Origin: Phycisphaerales bacterium
GTDB lineage: Bacteria; Planctomycetota; Phycisphaerae; Phycisphaerales; UBA1924
NCBI GenBank assembly: GCA_905339235.1
Contig: CAJPFG010000021.1
Span: 62,001-126,000, forward strand
Direction: 5' to 3'
DNA length: 64,000 bases
Under the pieces are notes generated by a model. It was not told where the DNA came from and did not search any database. It was given only the letters and a program-made list of their open reading frames with translations. Below are positions 9,794 through 17,400 of the stretch, in pieces. Position 1 is the first letter of the stretch. Each line of letters opens with the position of its first letter. The position numbers and the translations under genes are program-made.

Positions 9794-11206
9794 TTACGGC
9801 ACCGTCATGTACATGCTGATGTCCTGGTAGTCCACCGGCTCGAGTTCCGACCACCGGATCGCCATCGCTTTTTCGCCGCTGGCCCGCTCCCACATCTTCT
9901 GGCTCGCCGCCAGGTCCATCTTGAAGTAGTGCAGGTCCACCGCGCCCGGCAGTTCCATCGGCGGCACCCGCTCCCACCCCATCTTCATCCCGAAGATGTT
10001 GAGTTTGATCATGCTCTTGGGCATCACCTTGAACCGGTCCTGGTCCTCCACGAGCGCCACCAGTTTCGTCGCGTCCATCTTGGTCTTGATGCCGATGTAC
10101 CACCCATTGGGCTGGGTCAGGTGCTCATCGGTAAGCGCCGCCACCAGATGGGCCCCGTCCTTCACGAACGGAACCTGCAGGAACTTCTTCTGCACATCGC
10201 CACGCAGCAGCGGCCGGATCCGCTTGTCCATCTCGAAGAACACTGGGCCCGGGTTGTCGTGGTCGTACTTGGGCGCCTCAAACGGATCGCGCTCCGGCGT
10301 CAGGGCCGCCAGTTCCGACTGCATCTCCCGCAGCATCAGGTAGGCGTCGAACGGCGACATCGTGCCCGATCCCCCCACCCCACCCGCGGCCAGGGGCGGC
10401 AGGATCGCCGCGAACTTGTTCAGCGTCCGCAGCCGCATCACCTGCAGCATCTGCGGGCCCTTGATGTTCTCCGTCACCCACCCCCCGCGGGTCATCTGGT
10501 TCACCAGTTCCTTGCGCGACGCCTCGACGGCGTTGCCCAGGTCTCGCACCACGTTCCGCAGCGTCGCCGACCCCCCCAGCACCATGCACGGGGGGATGAA
10601 CCGCGGGTCGGGCCGGGGCAGGGTCTGCTCCTCGGCCGCGTGCGTGATCCGCATGAGGGGGATCGTTTCCAGGTCCGCCAGGTCCTCGCCCTCCACCACC
10701 AGCCGGGCGTTGAGGCGCCGCACGATCACGGGCTGGGCGTTCTCACCGGTGTTCTCGTCGGTCCTCTGGATCTCGGAGATGCGGTAGAGCCGCTTGACGC
10801 GAGCCTCCTCCTGCACCGCCCGGCGCGCCGCCCCGCCCGCCCCCGACATCATCGCCTCGACGGTGTTCGCCCGCGCCCCCTGCCACAACGGCACGGCCAG
10901 CCCCAGCATGAACGACCCGGTGGACGCCTGGAACACCCGCTTGATGTCCAGCGCCGGGATGTCCGCATTCCCCGGCACGTCGATCTCCAGCCCGCTGGGC
11001 ATCACCGCCCGCAGCCGGTCGATCCGCACCAGCATGTTCTCCAGGGCGTCGCTCGACACCCGCAACTCGATCACCCCGTACGGGAACGCCCACCCCAGCC
11101 GCCGCTCCCGCCACGACGCCTCCATCAGATCACGCTGCATCGTCTGCAGATGGTGCGGCTGGAGAAACAGTCCTTCGTGCCAGTGAACATGTCCGACGCT
11201 CGTCAT
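9794..11206 (-). CDS. tssK: T6SS baseplate protein TssK
   Basis: 470 aa. TssK is the trimeric baseplate subunit that docks the baseplate onto the TssJLM complex. The diagnostic N-terminus WHEGLFLQPHHLQ is present at residues ~9-21. Family-like features continue: FMLGLAVPLW, a central helical region with SELAALTPERDPF, and the C-terminal domain. The ATG at 11206 is preceded by GGGGGAT. A TTG four codons upstream is possible but would use the same purine tract as codons. It is the only recognisable baseplate gene in the window. Confidence 0.9.
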   Translation of the reverse strand: MTSVGHVHWHEGLFLQPHHLQTMQRDLMEASWRERRLGWAFPYGVIELRVSSDALENMLVRIDRLRAVMPSGLEIDVPGNADIPALDIKRVFQASTGSFMLGLAVPLWQGARANTVEAMMSGAGGAARRAVQEEARVKRLYRISEIQRTDENTGENAQPVIVRRLNARLVVEGEDLADLETIPLMRITHAAEEQTLPRPDPRFIPPCMVLGGSATLRNVVRDLGNAVEASRKELVNQMTRGGWVTENIKGPQMLQVMRLRTLNKFAAILPPLAAGGVGGSGTMSPFDAYLMLREMQSELAALTPERDPFEAPKYDHDNPGPVFFEMDKRIRPLLRGDVQKKFLQVPFVKDGAHLVAALTDEHLTQPNGWYIGIKTKMDATKLVALVEDQDRFKVMPKSMIKLNIFGMKMGWERVPPMELPGAVDLHYFKMDLAASQKMWERASGEKAMAIRWSELEPVDYQDISMYMTVP

Positions 11207-11268
11207 GCCATCCCCCAATCACGCGGCCTGACCCGGCCAGCCCCAACCCATCGACGCCGCGTTCATGC

Positions 11269-12243
11269 CTATTTGATCACTTGACTCAACCCCGCATCCA
11301 CGTCCTTTGCCAGAAGCGACTTGAGCCGCTTCTCGATCCCCGCCGCGTCCACGCCTTCCATCTGCCGCAGGTACTGCTTCCAGCACAGCACGTCCTTGCT
11401 CGTCATCAGCGTCCCCGACCCCGCCGCCTTGCTGATCTCCTCCACGCTGAAGCGGTTCATGTGATCCCGCGCGAACTGCTTCCCGGCTTCCGTTACACCC
11501 TTCATGAGCAGCGAGATCAGGCTCCGCAGCCGGTACGCGCTCTTCGCGATCGCCTCGCGCGGAGTCTTCTCATCCCCCTGCAGAAACTTCGCCAGGTCTT
11601 TGTTCAGCGACTGATACACCTGGTTCTTCGCGTCCGGAGCCACGTCTCTCCAATACGTACACGCCCAGGGCTCCAGTTTCAGCGTGAACTCCGCCAGCAC
11701 CGCCGCCAGTTCCGTCACTTTCCCCGAGTCCAAGCCCGCGTCCGCCCCGAGTCCCAGCGTCTTCCTCAGTTCCGCCGCCGCATTCGCCGGCACCGGGCCG
11801 CTCGCCGCCGCCGCCTGCGCGGACGGCGCCGCCGATCCAGGCACGCTCGCCACCAGCCCCGCCGCCTTCAGTTTCGCCACGATCTGCTGCCGATCCACAT
11901 CGCTCAACGCCCGGGACTGCTCGATCAACTTCTCCACCAGCACCTTGGGGTCCCGCAGGTCCACCCCCGGCGCCTCCGGCCCGCGCCGCGCCGGCGCGGC
12001 CGCCTCAACCCCCGCCGACCCGTTCGCCGTCGCCCAAGTCGGAAAATGCGCCAGCAACTCCTTCAGGAACCCTTCCCGCTCCTGCGGGGCCAGCGTGCTC
12101 ACCGCGCGCTGCACCTCGTCCCGTAACTGCTCCGCACGCATGTCCGGAGCCTGGTCCGCCAACTCCGCGTGCAGCACGCGCAGCCGCTGCGAGAGCGCCG
12201 CAAGTTTCCTGCCTCGATCACTGGGAGGATCTATCAAGCCCAA
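11269..12243 (-). CDS. T6SS-linked protein with TagH C-terminal-like domain
   Basis: About 324 aa, start uncertain. The TTG at 12243 has GGGGGCA just upstream. A GTG at 12330 would add 29 residues including a Cys/Trp-rich hydrophobic stretch. The N-terminal half is helical, with an Ala/Pro linker around residues 75-155. The C-terminal half (~180-320) has the pattern of the C-terminal domain of T6SS FHA proteins (TagH/VasC): helices, then NRFSVEEISKAAG, an MTSKDVLCWKQYL segment and a basic end. No FHA domain is present. It lies 62 bases upstream of tssK and probably begins the tssKLM-tagF operon. The domain assignment is inference from the pattern. Confidence 0.6.
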   Translation of the reverse strand: MGLIDPPSDRGRKLAALSQRLRVLHAELADQAPDMRAEQLRDEVQRAVSTLAPQEREGFLKELLAHFPTWATANGSAGVEAAAPARRGPEAPGVDLRDPKVLVEKLIEQSRALSDVDRQQIVAKLKAAGLVASVPGSAAPSAQAAAASGPVPANAAAELRKTLGLGADAGLDSGKVTELAAVLAEFTLKLEPWACTYWRDVAPDAKNQVYQSLNKDLAKFLQGDEKTPREAIAKSAYRLRSLISLLMKGVTEAGKQFARDHMNRFSVEEISKAAGSGTLMTSKDVLCWKQYLRQMEGVDAAGIEKRLKSLLAKDVDAGLSQVIK

Positions 12244-12550
12244 TGCCCCCTGTCTCGGCGCCAGCCAGACAACACAGCACCACGCCGCCAGCCGACACGG
12301 CGGTAGCCACGAATCGCGCCGGAATCTCACCCGGCCGGGTGAACCATACCCGTGTACATCTTACCGGACCGACGGGATCGCACAAATCGCCCCCCTGACG
12401 GACGTTGTGATCCGACGCGGTACGCCTCGCGCCCGCCAAAGGCGGCACACCCCCGCCACCCGGATCGCGAATCCCTCCGCCTTTAGCCCGGCCCTCACGC
12501 CGCCTCGGACCCCGCTCGATGTTTCCTGTAAGTCCCCATCGGAGGTCCCC

Positions 12551-12805
12551 ATGCGTCGTCCCCTCACCCTCGCCGGCCTCTCCCTCCTCGCTCTCACCCT
12601 TCCCGCCTGCTCCGGGACCCGATTCGCAAACCTGTTCACGTTCTCACAGGAAAAGGGCGGCAGCCTCGCGGCCAGCGACAGCGTCGGAGCCCGAATGGCC
12701 GGCCAGAAGGCCGCCCAACTCGCCAAGTCCAAATCCGCGACGCAGACTCGCGAAGCGCAGGCCGCCGAGCCCACGGCCACCGAGCAGGCCGCGATCGTCC
12801 GCTAA
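12551..12805 (+). CDS. small lipoprotein
   Basis: 84 aa, the only plus-strand gene in the T6SS block. A signal peptide ends in a lipobox-like LPAC at ~17-20, so the mature protein would be lipid-anchored at Cys20. The rest is a polar Ser/Ala/Lys/Gln-rich tail. GGAGG lies five bases upstream of the ATG. The gene ends seven bases from the stop of the pseudokinase-FGE gene (convergent) and faces away from the TagH-C-like gene. No family was recognised. The very good ribosome site and lipobox argue that it is real. Confidence 0.65.
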   Translation: MRRPLTLAGLSLLALTLPACSGTRFANLFTFSQEKGGSLAASDSVGARMAGQKAAQLAKSKSATQTREAQAAEPTATEQAAIVR

Positions 12806-12812
12806 ACTAGCG

Positions 12813-15800
12813 TCATTTCGCCAGGTATGGCGTGTCCCGCAGAATCGCCGCCAGGCGGTCCTTAGGAGTTCCCGCGCCTCCTCCCGCCCCGGTGGTAAAC
12901 GCCAACCGCAATCCCACGTCCGCGAACCCCGGCGCCGCGTTCCCGAGCGCAAAGCCCTTTTGACCCTGCCCCGGAGCGCATGACAACAGTACTTCGGGCG
13001 CGTACTCCGCGGGGGATAGCGCCGATGCGCCGATCACCGCCAGCCCCTCGCCGGTTCTCCCGATCGCGTCGCTCGCCGCGGCCATGGTCGGCTTGAGCAG
13101 CGGGTCCAGGGCTTCGGGCTTCGCAAACACCCATTCCGATACGTTGCCCTCGATGTGATGGAAGTCCTTTCCGCCGCCGTCCCCTACCGGCCGGAACCAG
13201 AGCCAGCCGTCGTTCCCGGGAACCGCCGGGGCGCTGTCCTGCTCCGCCGCGGGAGGCCGCTCGCCCGCCGCCCTCGCCCTCACGATGTCGCCGTTGGGGA
13301 ACCTCGCGCCGTTGTAGGGCCGGCCGTTGTTAATGACCTGCTGCACCAGCCCCGAGATGTACGTGTGCTGCTGGACCCACAACTCATCGCGCCGGTTTGA
13401 ATCGGCCGCTGCGCTCGGCCCTTCCATCTCCCGGGCCCTCGCCCACTCCGCCGGCGTGGGGAGGCGACACCCGGTCCACGCGGCCATAAAAGCCGCGGCC
13501 TGGGGCGCGACGTAGTTCATGGGCGACTGCAAACTCGGGGGATCGGGCGGGCCACTGGGTGCCCTCATCGCGTCCGGGTAGTACCCCGCATCAACCATCC
13601 GCTGGGGCGGATTGGTGAACCAGCCGTTCCCGTTCGCGCTCTTGGGGTTGCTTTCCCTGGACGGCGGATTGGGTTCCATGCGCCCGCCGTCAGCCGTCCA
13701 CCACCGCCACACCACCGGCCCCTGCCGGCCGTCGTTGGCCTCGGCGGGCTTGGGACCCATCTGCCGCGGCAGCGTGCTCCATCCGCCGGACGTCTCCACC
13801 ACGTCCACGAACAGGCCCAGCGAGACCTCGGTGGTGCACAGGAACGAGGCCTTCTCAGCGTCTTCGAGCACCTTCATGAATCGCAGGGTGTGATTGTTCC
13901 ATGTGTATGTGACCTCCGATCCATCCGCCGCGGGCACGCCCTTCCAGCCGCACCGCGCGGGACCTTCCTCACGCAAGTCCACGACTTTCCCTGCTGCGAA
14001 ATCCCCGAGTTGCTTCCGCAACCCCGGCATCCCGCCCACCGCCGCGAGTGACGCGAACTCCGAGTCCATCCTTGGAATGAACGGCCCGATCAGACCCTTG
14101 ATCTGTTCGATCTGCCCTTCCTTGTCGGTCTTTGTCACACCCTTCTGCACGAGGTCGAGCAGCCTCCATCGCTCGTAGTTGAACTTCGCCCAGGGCTCGA
14201 GGCGGCCAAGATCGGCTTCCTTCACCCCGGCCGCGCCCATCGAGTCGAACGCCTTACTGACTTCCGAGGGCACGCCGCCCGCCCGCTCGTGCACAAAGGT
14301 GAACCACGCCTCCCGGACATCGTTCCGGGCCGCGTTGATCAGCGCCGACTTTCTGGCGCTATCGCTGACCCGGTCCAGCGCCGGCGCCAGCGATTCGTTG
14401 GCGATCCGGGCCATCGTCTCGAGTTGGTCGGCCCTGGCGGGATATCCGGTGGAGAGCAGTTTCTTCCAGGCCCCGGCCGCGCGGGCGGGCTCTCCCGCGG
14501 CACCCGCCTCGGCGATGGCGTTGACCAGGCTCGACACATCGCTCAACGCCTCGACCTTCTCCAGTTCGTTCACCCGCTCCAAAACCCGGGCCACCGCGCG
14601 CTCCGCGGGCGTATCCCTGGACAGCCGCTCCACCTGCCCCTTCAGCGTGGCGATCGAGCGCTTCGCCGGCCCTTCCTCGCCGGTCGGAAAGGCCCGGCTC
14701 AGCAGGTCTTCAATCTCCGTGGCCGCGAGCACCAGCGTCTTGCCGTCCTCGCCGCGCTTGGCGATCTCGGCCTTCTTCGTCGCGACCAGCGCCTTGTACG
14801 CCGCCGCGTTCTCGTCTGGCATCGCGCCTTCGTCGATCAGCGGCGCCACGATCTGCTGGAACGCCTTCTCGCGGGCCTCGCGGAACTTCTCCTTCACCAG
14901 TTCAAGGTCCACCGTGCTTCCCGGCTGCACCGCCACCGCGGGCATGTCCGGGATCGCCGCCTCAAGCCCCCGCACCCAGTTCTCGAGTTTCGTGATCTCG
15001 CTTCCCGCCCCGGCCCACCCGAGTTCTTTTCGGTTCGCCTTCTTGATCAGCAGTCCCATGCCCGCGGAAAACGCATTCCCGAGTTCGTACGACGCGGCGA
15101 CCTGCTTCGATCGGTCCCGTTGCCCTTCCAGGTATTCGGCCAACCACTCCCGCGAGCGATCCGCGGCCCGGCTGCACTCGGTGATGATCCTGGTAGTTTC
15201 ACCGACAATCTTCGGAACTCGCTGGCCGATCTCGCCCCGGGTGGCCAGTTTCTCCCGCGCGGCGGCGGCGAGCACATCCGCCGACGCCGGCTGACCGTTT
15301 TCCCCGCTTGGCTCCGGCGGATCCCACACCAATCCCCGCACCGCCGCGATCTCCGCGGTAACCCGCTCGAACTCGGCGCTCAGCCCGCGCAGCGATTCCG
15401 CGGCTTCCGGTTTGGCGCCCGCGGCTTCCTTTAAGTCCGCCGACGCCGCCGCGAACGTGTCCCTGAGCCGTTTTTCCTGGCCGCTCATCCACTGCATCGG
15501 ATGGGGCACACGAGGATCCTGGCCCTCTTTGATCTCGGGAAGGCGGCGCTTCAGCGCATCCAGCGCGATCGCCGTATCGCTCAGGTCCTTCTCCGCCTTC
15601 GCGATCTTCGCGTTGAACTCCTTCTGCCGCTGGGGTGTGTCGGGGGTCTGACCGGTGGGGAACGTCCCCCCGCGCAGTTCCGCCACCTCTTGCCGAAGGG
15701 TCGAGAGTTGGGCAGCGAGCCGTTCGCGCTCGGCGTCGTCCTCGGGAGTGCCCGCGCCCGTCGCCCGCGCCCGGTCCACTCCGTCAAGCAGGACCTGCGC

Positions 15801-16748
15801 CTTCGACTCATCGTCCAGCGCCCACTGCGCGGGCGCCTCCACGTACCGCAATCGTCCGTCCTGATCCTCGCGGATCGGCTTCGGCCCGCCGCTGAATGCA
15901 AAATACGCCCCGGCGCCCCCCCCGATCAGCACCAATGCCACGATCGCCCCGATCAACGCCTTGTTCGGACCCTTCGACGGCGTCTTGATCCGCAGCGCGG
16001 CGTCCAGTGTCGCCCGAATCTCCACCGCCGTCATCAGCGGCGCGCCCGGATGCGGGTTCAGCAACTGCTCGCACAGGTGGCGCAACGCCTCTCCCGGCCC
16101 GCCCAGATTCGTCCAATCCTCGCTGCGCTCGATCGCCCCGCCCCGCGGACTGGGCCGATGCACCACCAACTGGTGCAGCAATCCCGCCAACTCCCTCAGG
16201 TCGTCCGCCGCGGAGGTCTTCTCCACCCGCTCCGGCGCCACCGGGTCCGCCACATGCACCACCGCGTCGTCAAGTTCGCCCGATTCCAGATCCCGCGGCC
16301 GGATCAGCACGTTCCCCGGCCGGATCGCCCCGTGCCCGCGCCCCCCATGCTCCCTCTGGATCACCGCCAGAGCATCCGCCACCCCCGCGATAATCCCCGC
16401 CAGCGCCCGCGCCGACAGATCGCGCCGCGAGTCAACCAGTTTCTGCCCCGTCATCGGGTACAGGTCGGTCACGTAGAACGCGTGCGTCTCCGTCCGGCCC
16501 TGGTGATGGATCGGAGCCCAGTTCGCGCTCGCGGCCTTTGCCAGCGAGGCCTGAAGGCTCGCCCCGGAAAGAAACGCCGCGGCCTGCCGCTCGATGATCT
16601 CCGCGTCCGCGAAGTCGTCCTGCGTCCGAAAGGTCCGGATCGCGAACTTCGGCGCCCCCGTTTCCCCGGCCGCCCGCGCGGAATACAGCGTGAACGGCCC
16701 GCTGGAGGCCAGTTCCTCGACCACCTCGAAGCGTCCGAAGCCCCCCAT
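12813..16748 (-). CDS. pseudokinase / transmembrane / FGE-like (TagR-like) fusion protein, T6SS-associated
   Basis: 1311 aa. Residues ~5-250 have a Ser/Thr-kinase-like layout, but each catalytic site is altered: the VAIK lysine is Arg38 (FAIRTF), the HRDxKxxN loop reads HGAIRPGN (139-146), and DFG reads ADP (167-169). There is no proper glycine loop. It is therefore a pseudokinase in the position of PpkA. One membrane helix (~264-286) follows, then ~750 residues of helical, partly coiled-coil sequence, then a C-terminal FGE-like domain (GCRLPTPAEW, GNVSEWVF, IGASAL, DVGLRLAF) lacking an obvious catalytic Cys pair. The architecture parallels the TagF fusion at 645-4367. The ATG at 16748 is chosen over a GTG at 16754. 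A hairpin lies immediately upstream. Confidence 0.8.
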   Translation of the reverse strand: MGGFGRFEVVEELASSGPFTLYSARAAGETGAPKFAIRTFRTQDDFADAEIIERQAAAFLSGASLQASLAKAASANWAPIHHQGRTETHAFYVTDLYPMTGQKLVDSRRDLSARALAGIIAGVADALAVIQREHGGRGHGAIRPGNVLIRPRDLESGELDDAVVHVADPVAPERVEKTSAADDLRELAGLLHQLVVHRPSPRGGAIERSEDWTNLGGPGEALRHLCEQLLNPHPGAPLMTAVEIRATLDAALRIKTPSKGPNKALIGAIVALVLIGGGAGAYFAFSGGPKPIREDQDGRLRYVEAPAQWALDDESKAQVLLDGVDRARATGAGTPEDDAERERLAAQLSTLRQEVAELRGGTFPTGQTPDTPQRQKEFNAKIAKAEKDLSDTAIALDALKRRLPEIKEGQDPRVPHPMQWMSGQEKRLRDTFAAASADLKEAAGAKPEAAESLRGLSAEFERVTAEIAAVRGLVWDPPEPSGENGQPASADVLAAAAREKLATRGEIGQRVPKIVGETTRIITECSRAADRSREWLAEYLEGQRDRSKQVAASYELGNAFSAGMGLLIKKANRKELGWAGAGSEITKLENWVRGLEAAIPDMPAVAVQPGSTVDLELVKEKFREAREKAFQQIVAPLIDEGAMPDENAAAYKALVATKKAEIAKRGEDGKTLVLAATEIEDLLSRAFPTGEEGPAKRSIATLKGQVERLSRDTPAERAVARVLERVNELEKVEALSDVSSLVNAIAEAGAAGEPARAAGAWKKLLSTGYPARADQLETMARIANESLAPALDRVSDSARKSALINAARNDVREAWFTFVHERAGGVPSEVSKAFDSMGAAGVKEADLGRLEPWAKFNYERWRLLDLVQKGVTKTDKEGQIEQIKGLIGPFIPRMDSEFASLAAVGGMPGLRKQLGDFAAGKVVDLREEGPARCGWKGVPAADGSEVTYTWNNHTLRFMKVLEDAEKASFLCTTEVSLGLFVDVVETSGGWSTLPRQMGPKPAEANDGRQGPVVWRWWTADGGRMEPNPPSRESNPKSANGNGWFTNPPQRMVDAGYYPDAMRAPSGPPDPPSLQSPMNYVAPQAAAFMAAWTGCRLPTPAEWARAREMEGPSAAADSNRRDELWVQQHTYISGLVQQVINNGRPYNGARFPNGDIVRARAAGERPPAAEQDSAPAVPGNDGWLWFRPVGDGGGKDFHHIEGNVSEWVFAKPEALDPLLKPTMAAASDAIGRTGEGLAVIGASALSPAEYAPEVLLSCAPGQGQKGFALGNAAPGFADVGLRLAFTTGAGGGAGTPKDRLAAILRDTPYLAK

Positions 16749-16762
16749 GCACACATCCCGTG

Positions 16763-16789
16763 AAAAGGCCCCTCCACGCCGGAGGGGCC
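16763..16789 (-). terminator. intrinsic terminator after the TssJ-like gene, inside the leader of the pseudokinase gene
   Basis: A perfect 9-bp stem, GGCCCCTCC / GGAGGGGCC, with a 5-base loop is followed on the minus strand by TTTT. It lies ~50 bases beyond the stop of the lipoprotein gene and ~14 bases before the start of the pseudokinase gene. The GGAGGGG arm nearest that start could also act as a ribosome site. Confidence 0.75.
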
Positions 16790-16838
16790 CAACAGGTTAC
16801 GCCGTAACACGCAACGACCCCGACCCCGGGCCGACGAT

Positions 16839-17387
16839 CTACTTCACGACCTTCATGGCGGTCGCGCACTCGACCCCGCCCGACTTCAGAACCAGGTCGA
16901 TCTTCCGCACCTCCCATTTGTCCGTGGTCATGGGGATCGACAGCCGCCGCCCGTCGGGCCCGCCCGGACTGACCCGGAATGTCCGGGCGCTGGCGAACAC
17001 GAAGAGCGTGGTCACGCCGCGCTTCTCCCACACTTGATAGATTGGGTCGTTCGCCGCGAGCGTCTTCGCGACCGCATCGTCCTGGGAGAACGTAAAGGTG
17101 CGGGTGTACTCCTTGGCCGCGGCCCGCCGGGCGTTTTCACCCGAGAAGTGCTGGTCCACGCTCTGCGCAGTCCACGTGGCGATCTCGTTCTCCGAAACTC
17201 CGATCAGGTCCACCTCGACCAGCGGCAGCTTTCCGGAGCCCGAATCTCGCAGGCTCGCGTCCGGGGTCACGGCCAGGTCGTAACGACCCAGTTTGAGTTT
17301 GGTGGTGCAGCCGACCAACCCGCTCGCGATCAACACGCCCGCCAACACCGCCGCCACCCGTACCATGCGCCAAAGCGTCTGGTTCAT
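16839..17387 (-). CDS. T6SS-associated lipoprotein, TssJ-like candidate
   Basis: 182 aa. A signal peptide ends in the lipobox VGC (Cys27 in SGLVGCTTK), so it is a lipoprotein. The mature part looks beta-rich: PLVEVDLIGVSE, then TTLFVFASARTF, then a strand-rich end (KIDLVLKSG). This order loosely follows TssJ, the outer-membrane lipoprotein of the TssJLM complex, and TssJ is otherwise missing next to TssL and TssM. Similarity is weak, so no symbol is given. AGGGGATT precedes the ATG. It starts 13 bases after the upstream 659-aa gene and ends before the hairpin at 16763-16789. Confidence 0.65.
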   Translation of the reverse strand: MNQTLWRMVRVAAVLAGVLIASGLVGCTTKLKLGRYDLAVTPDASLRDSGSGKLPLVEVDLIGVSENEIATWTAQSVDQHFSGENARRAAAKEYTRTFTFSQDDAVAKTLAANDPIYQVWEKRGVTTLFVFASARTFRVSPGGPDGRRLSIPMTTDKWEVRKIDLVLKSGGVECATAMKVVK

Positions 17388-17400
17388 TTGGAATCCCCTG

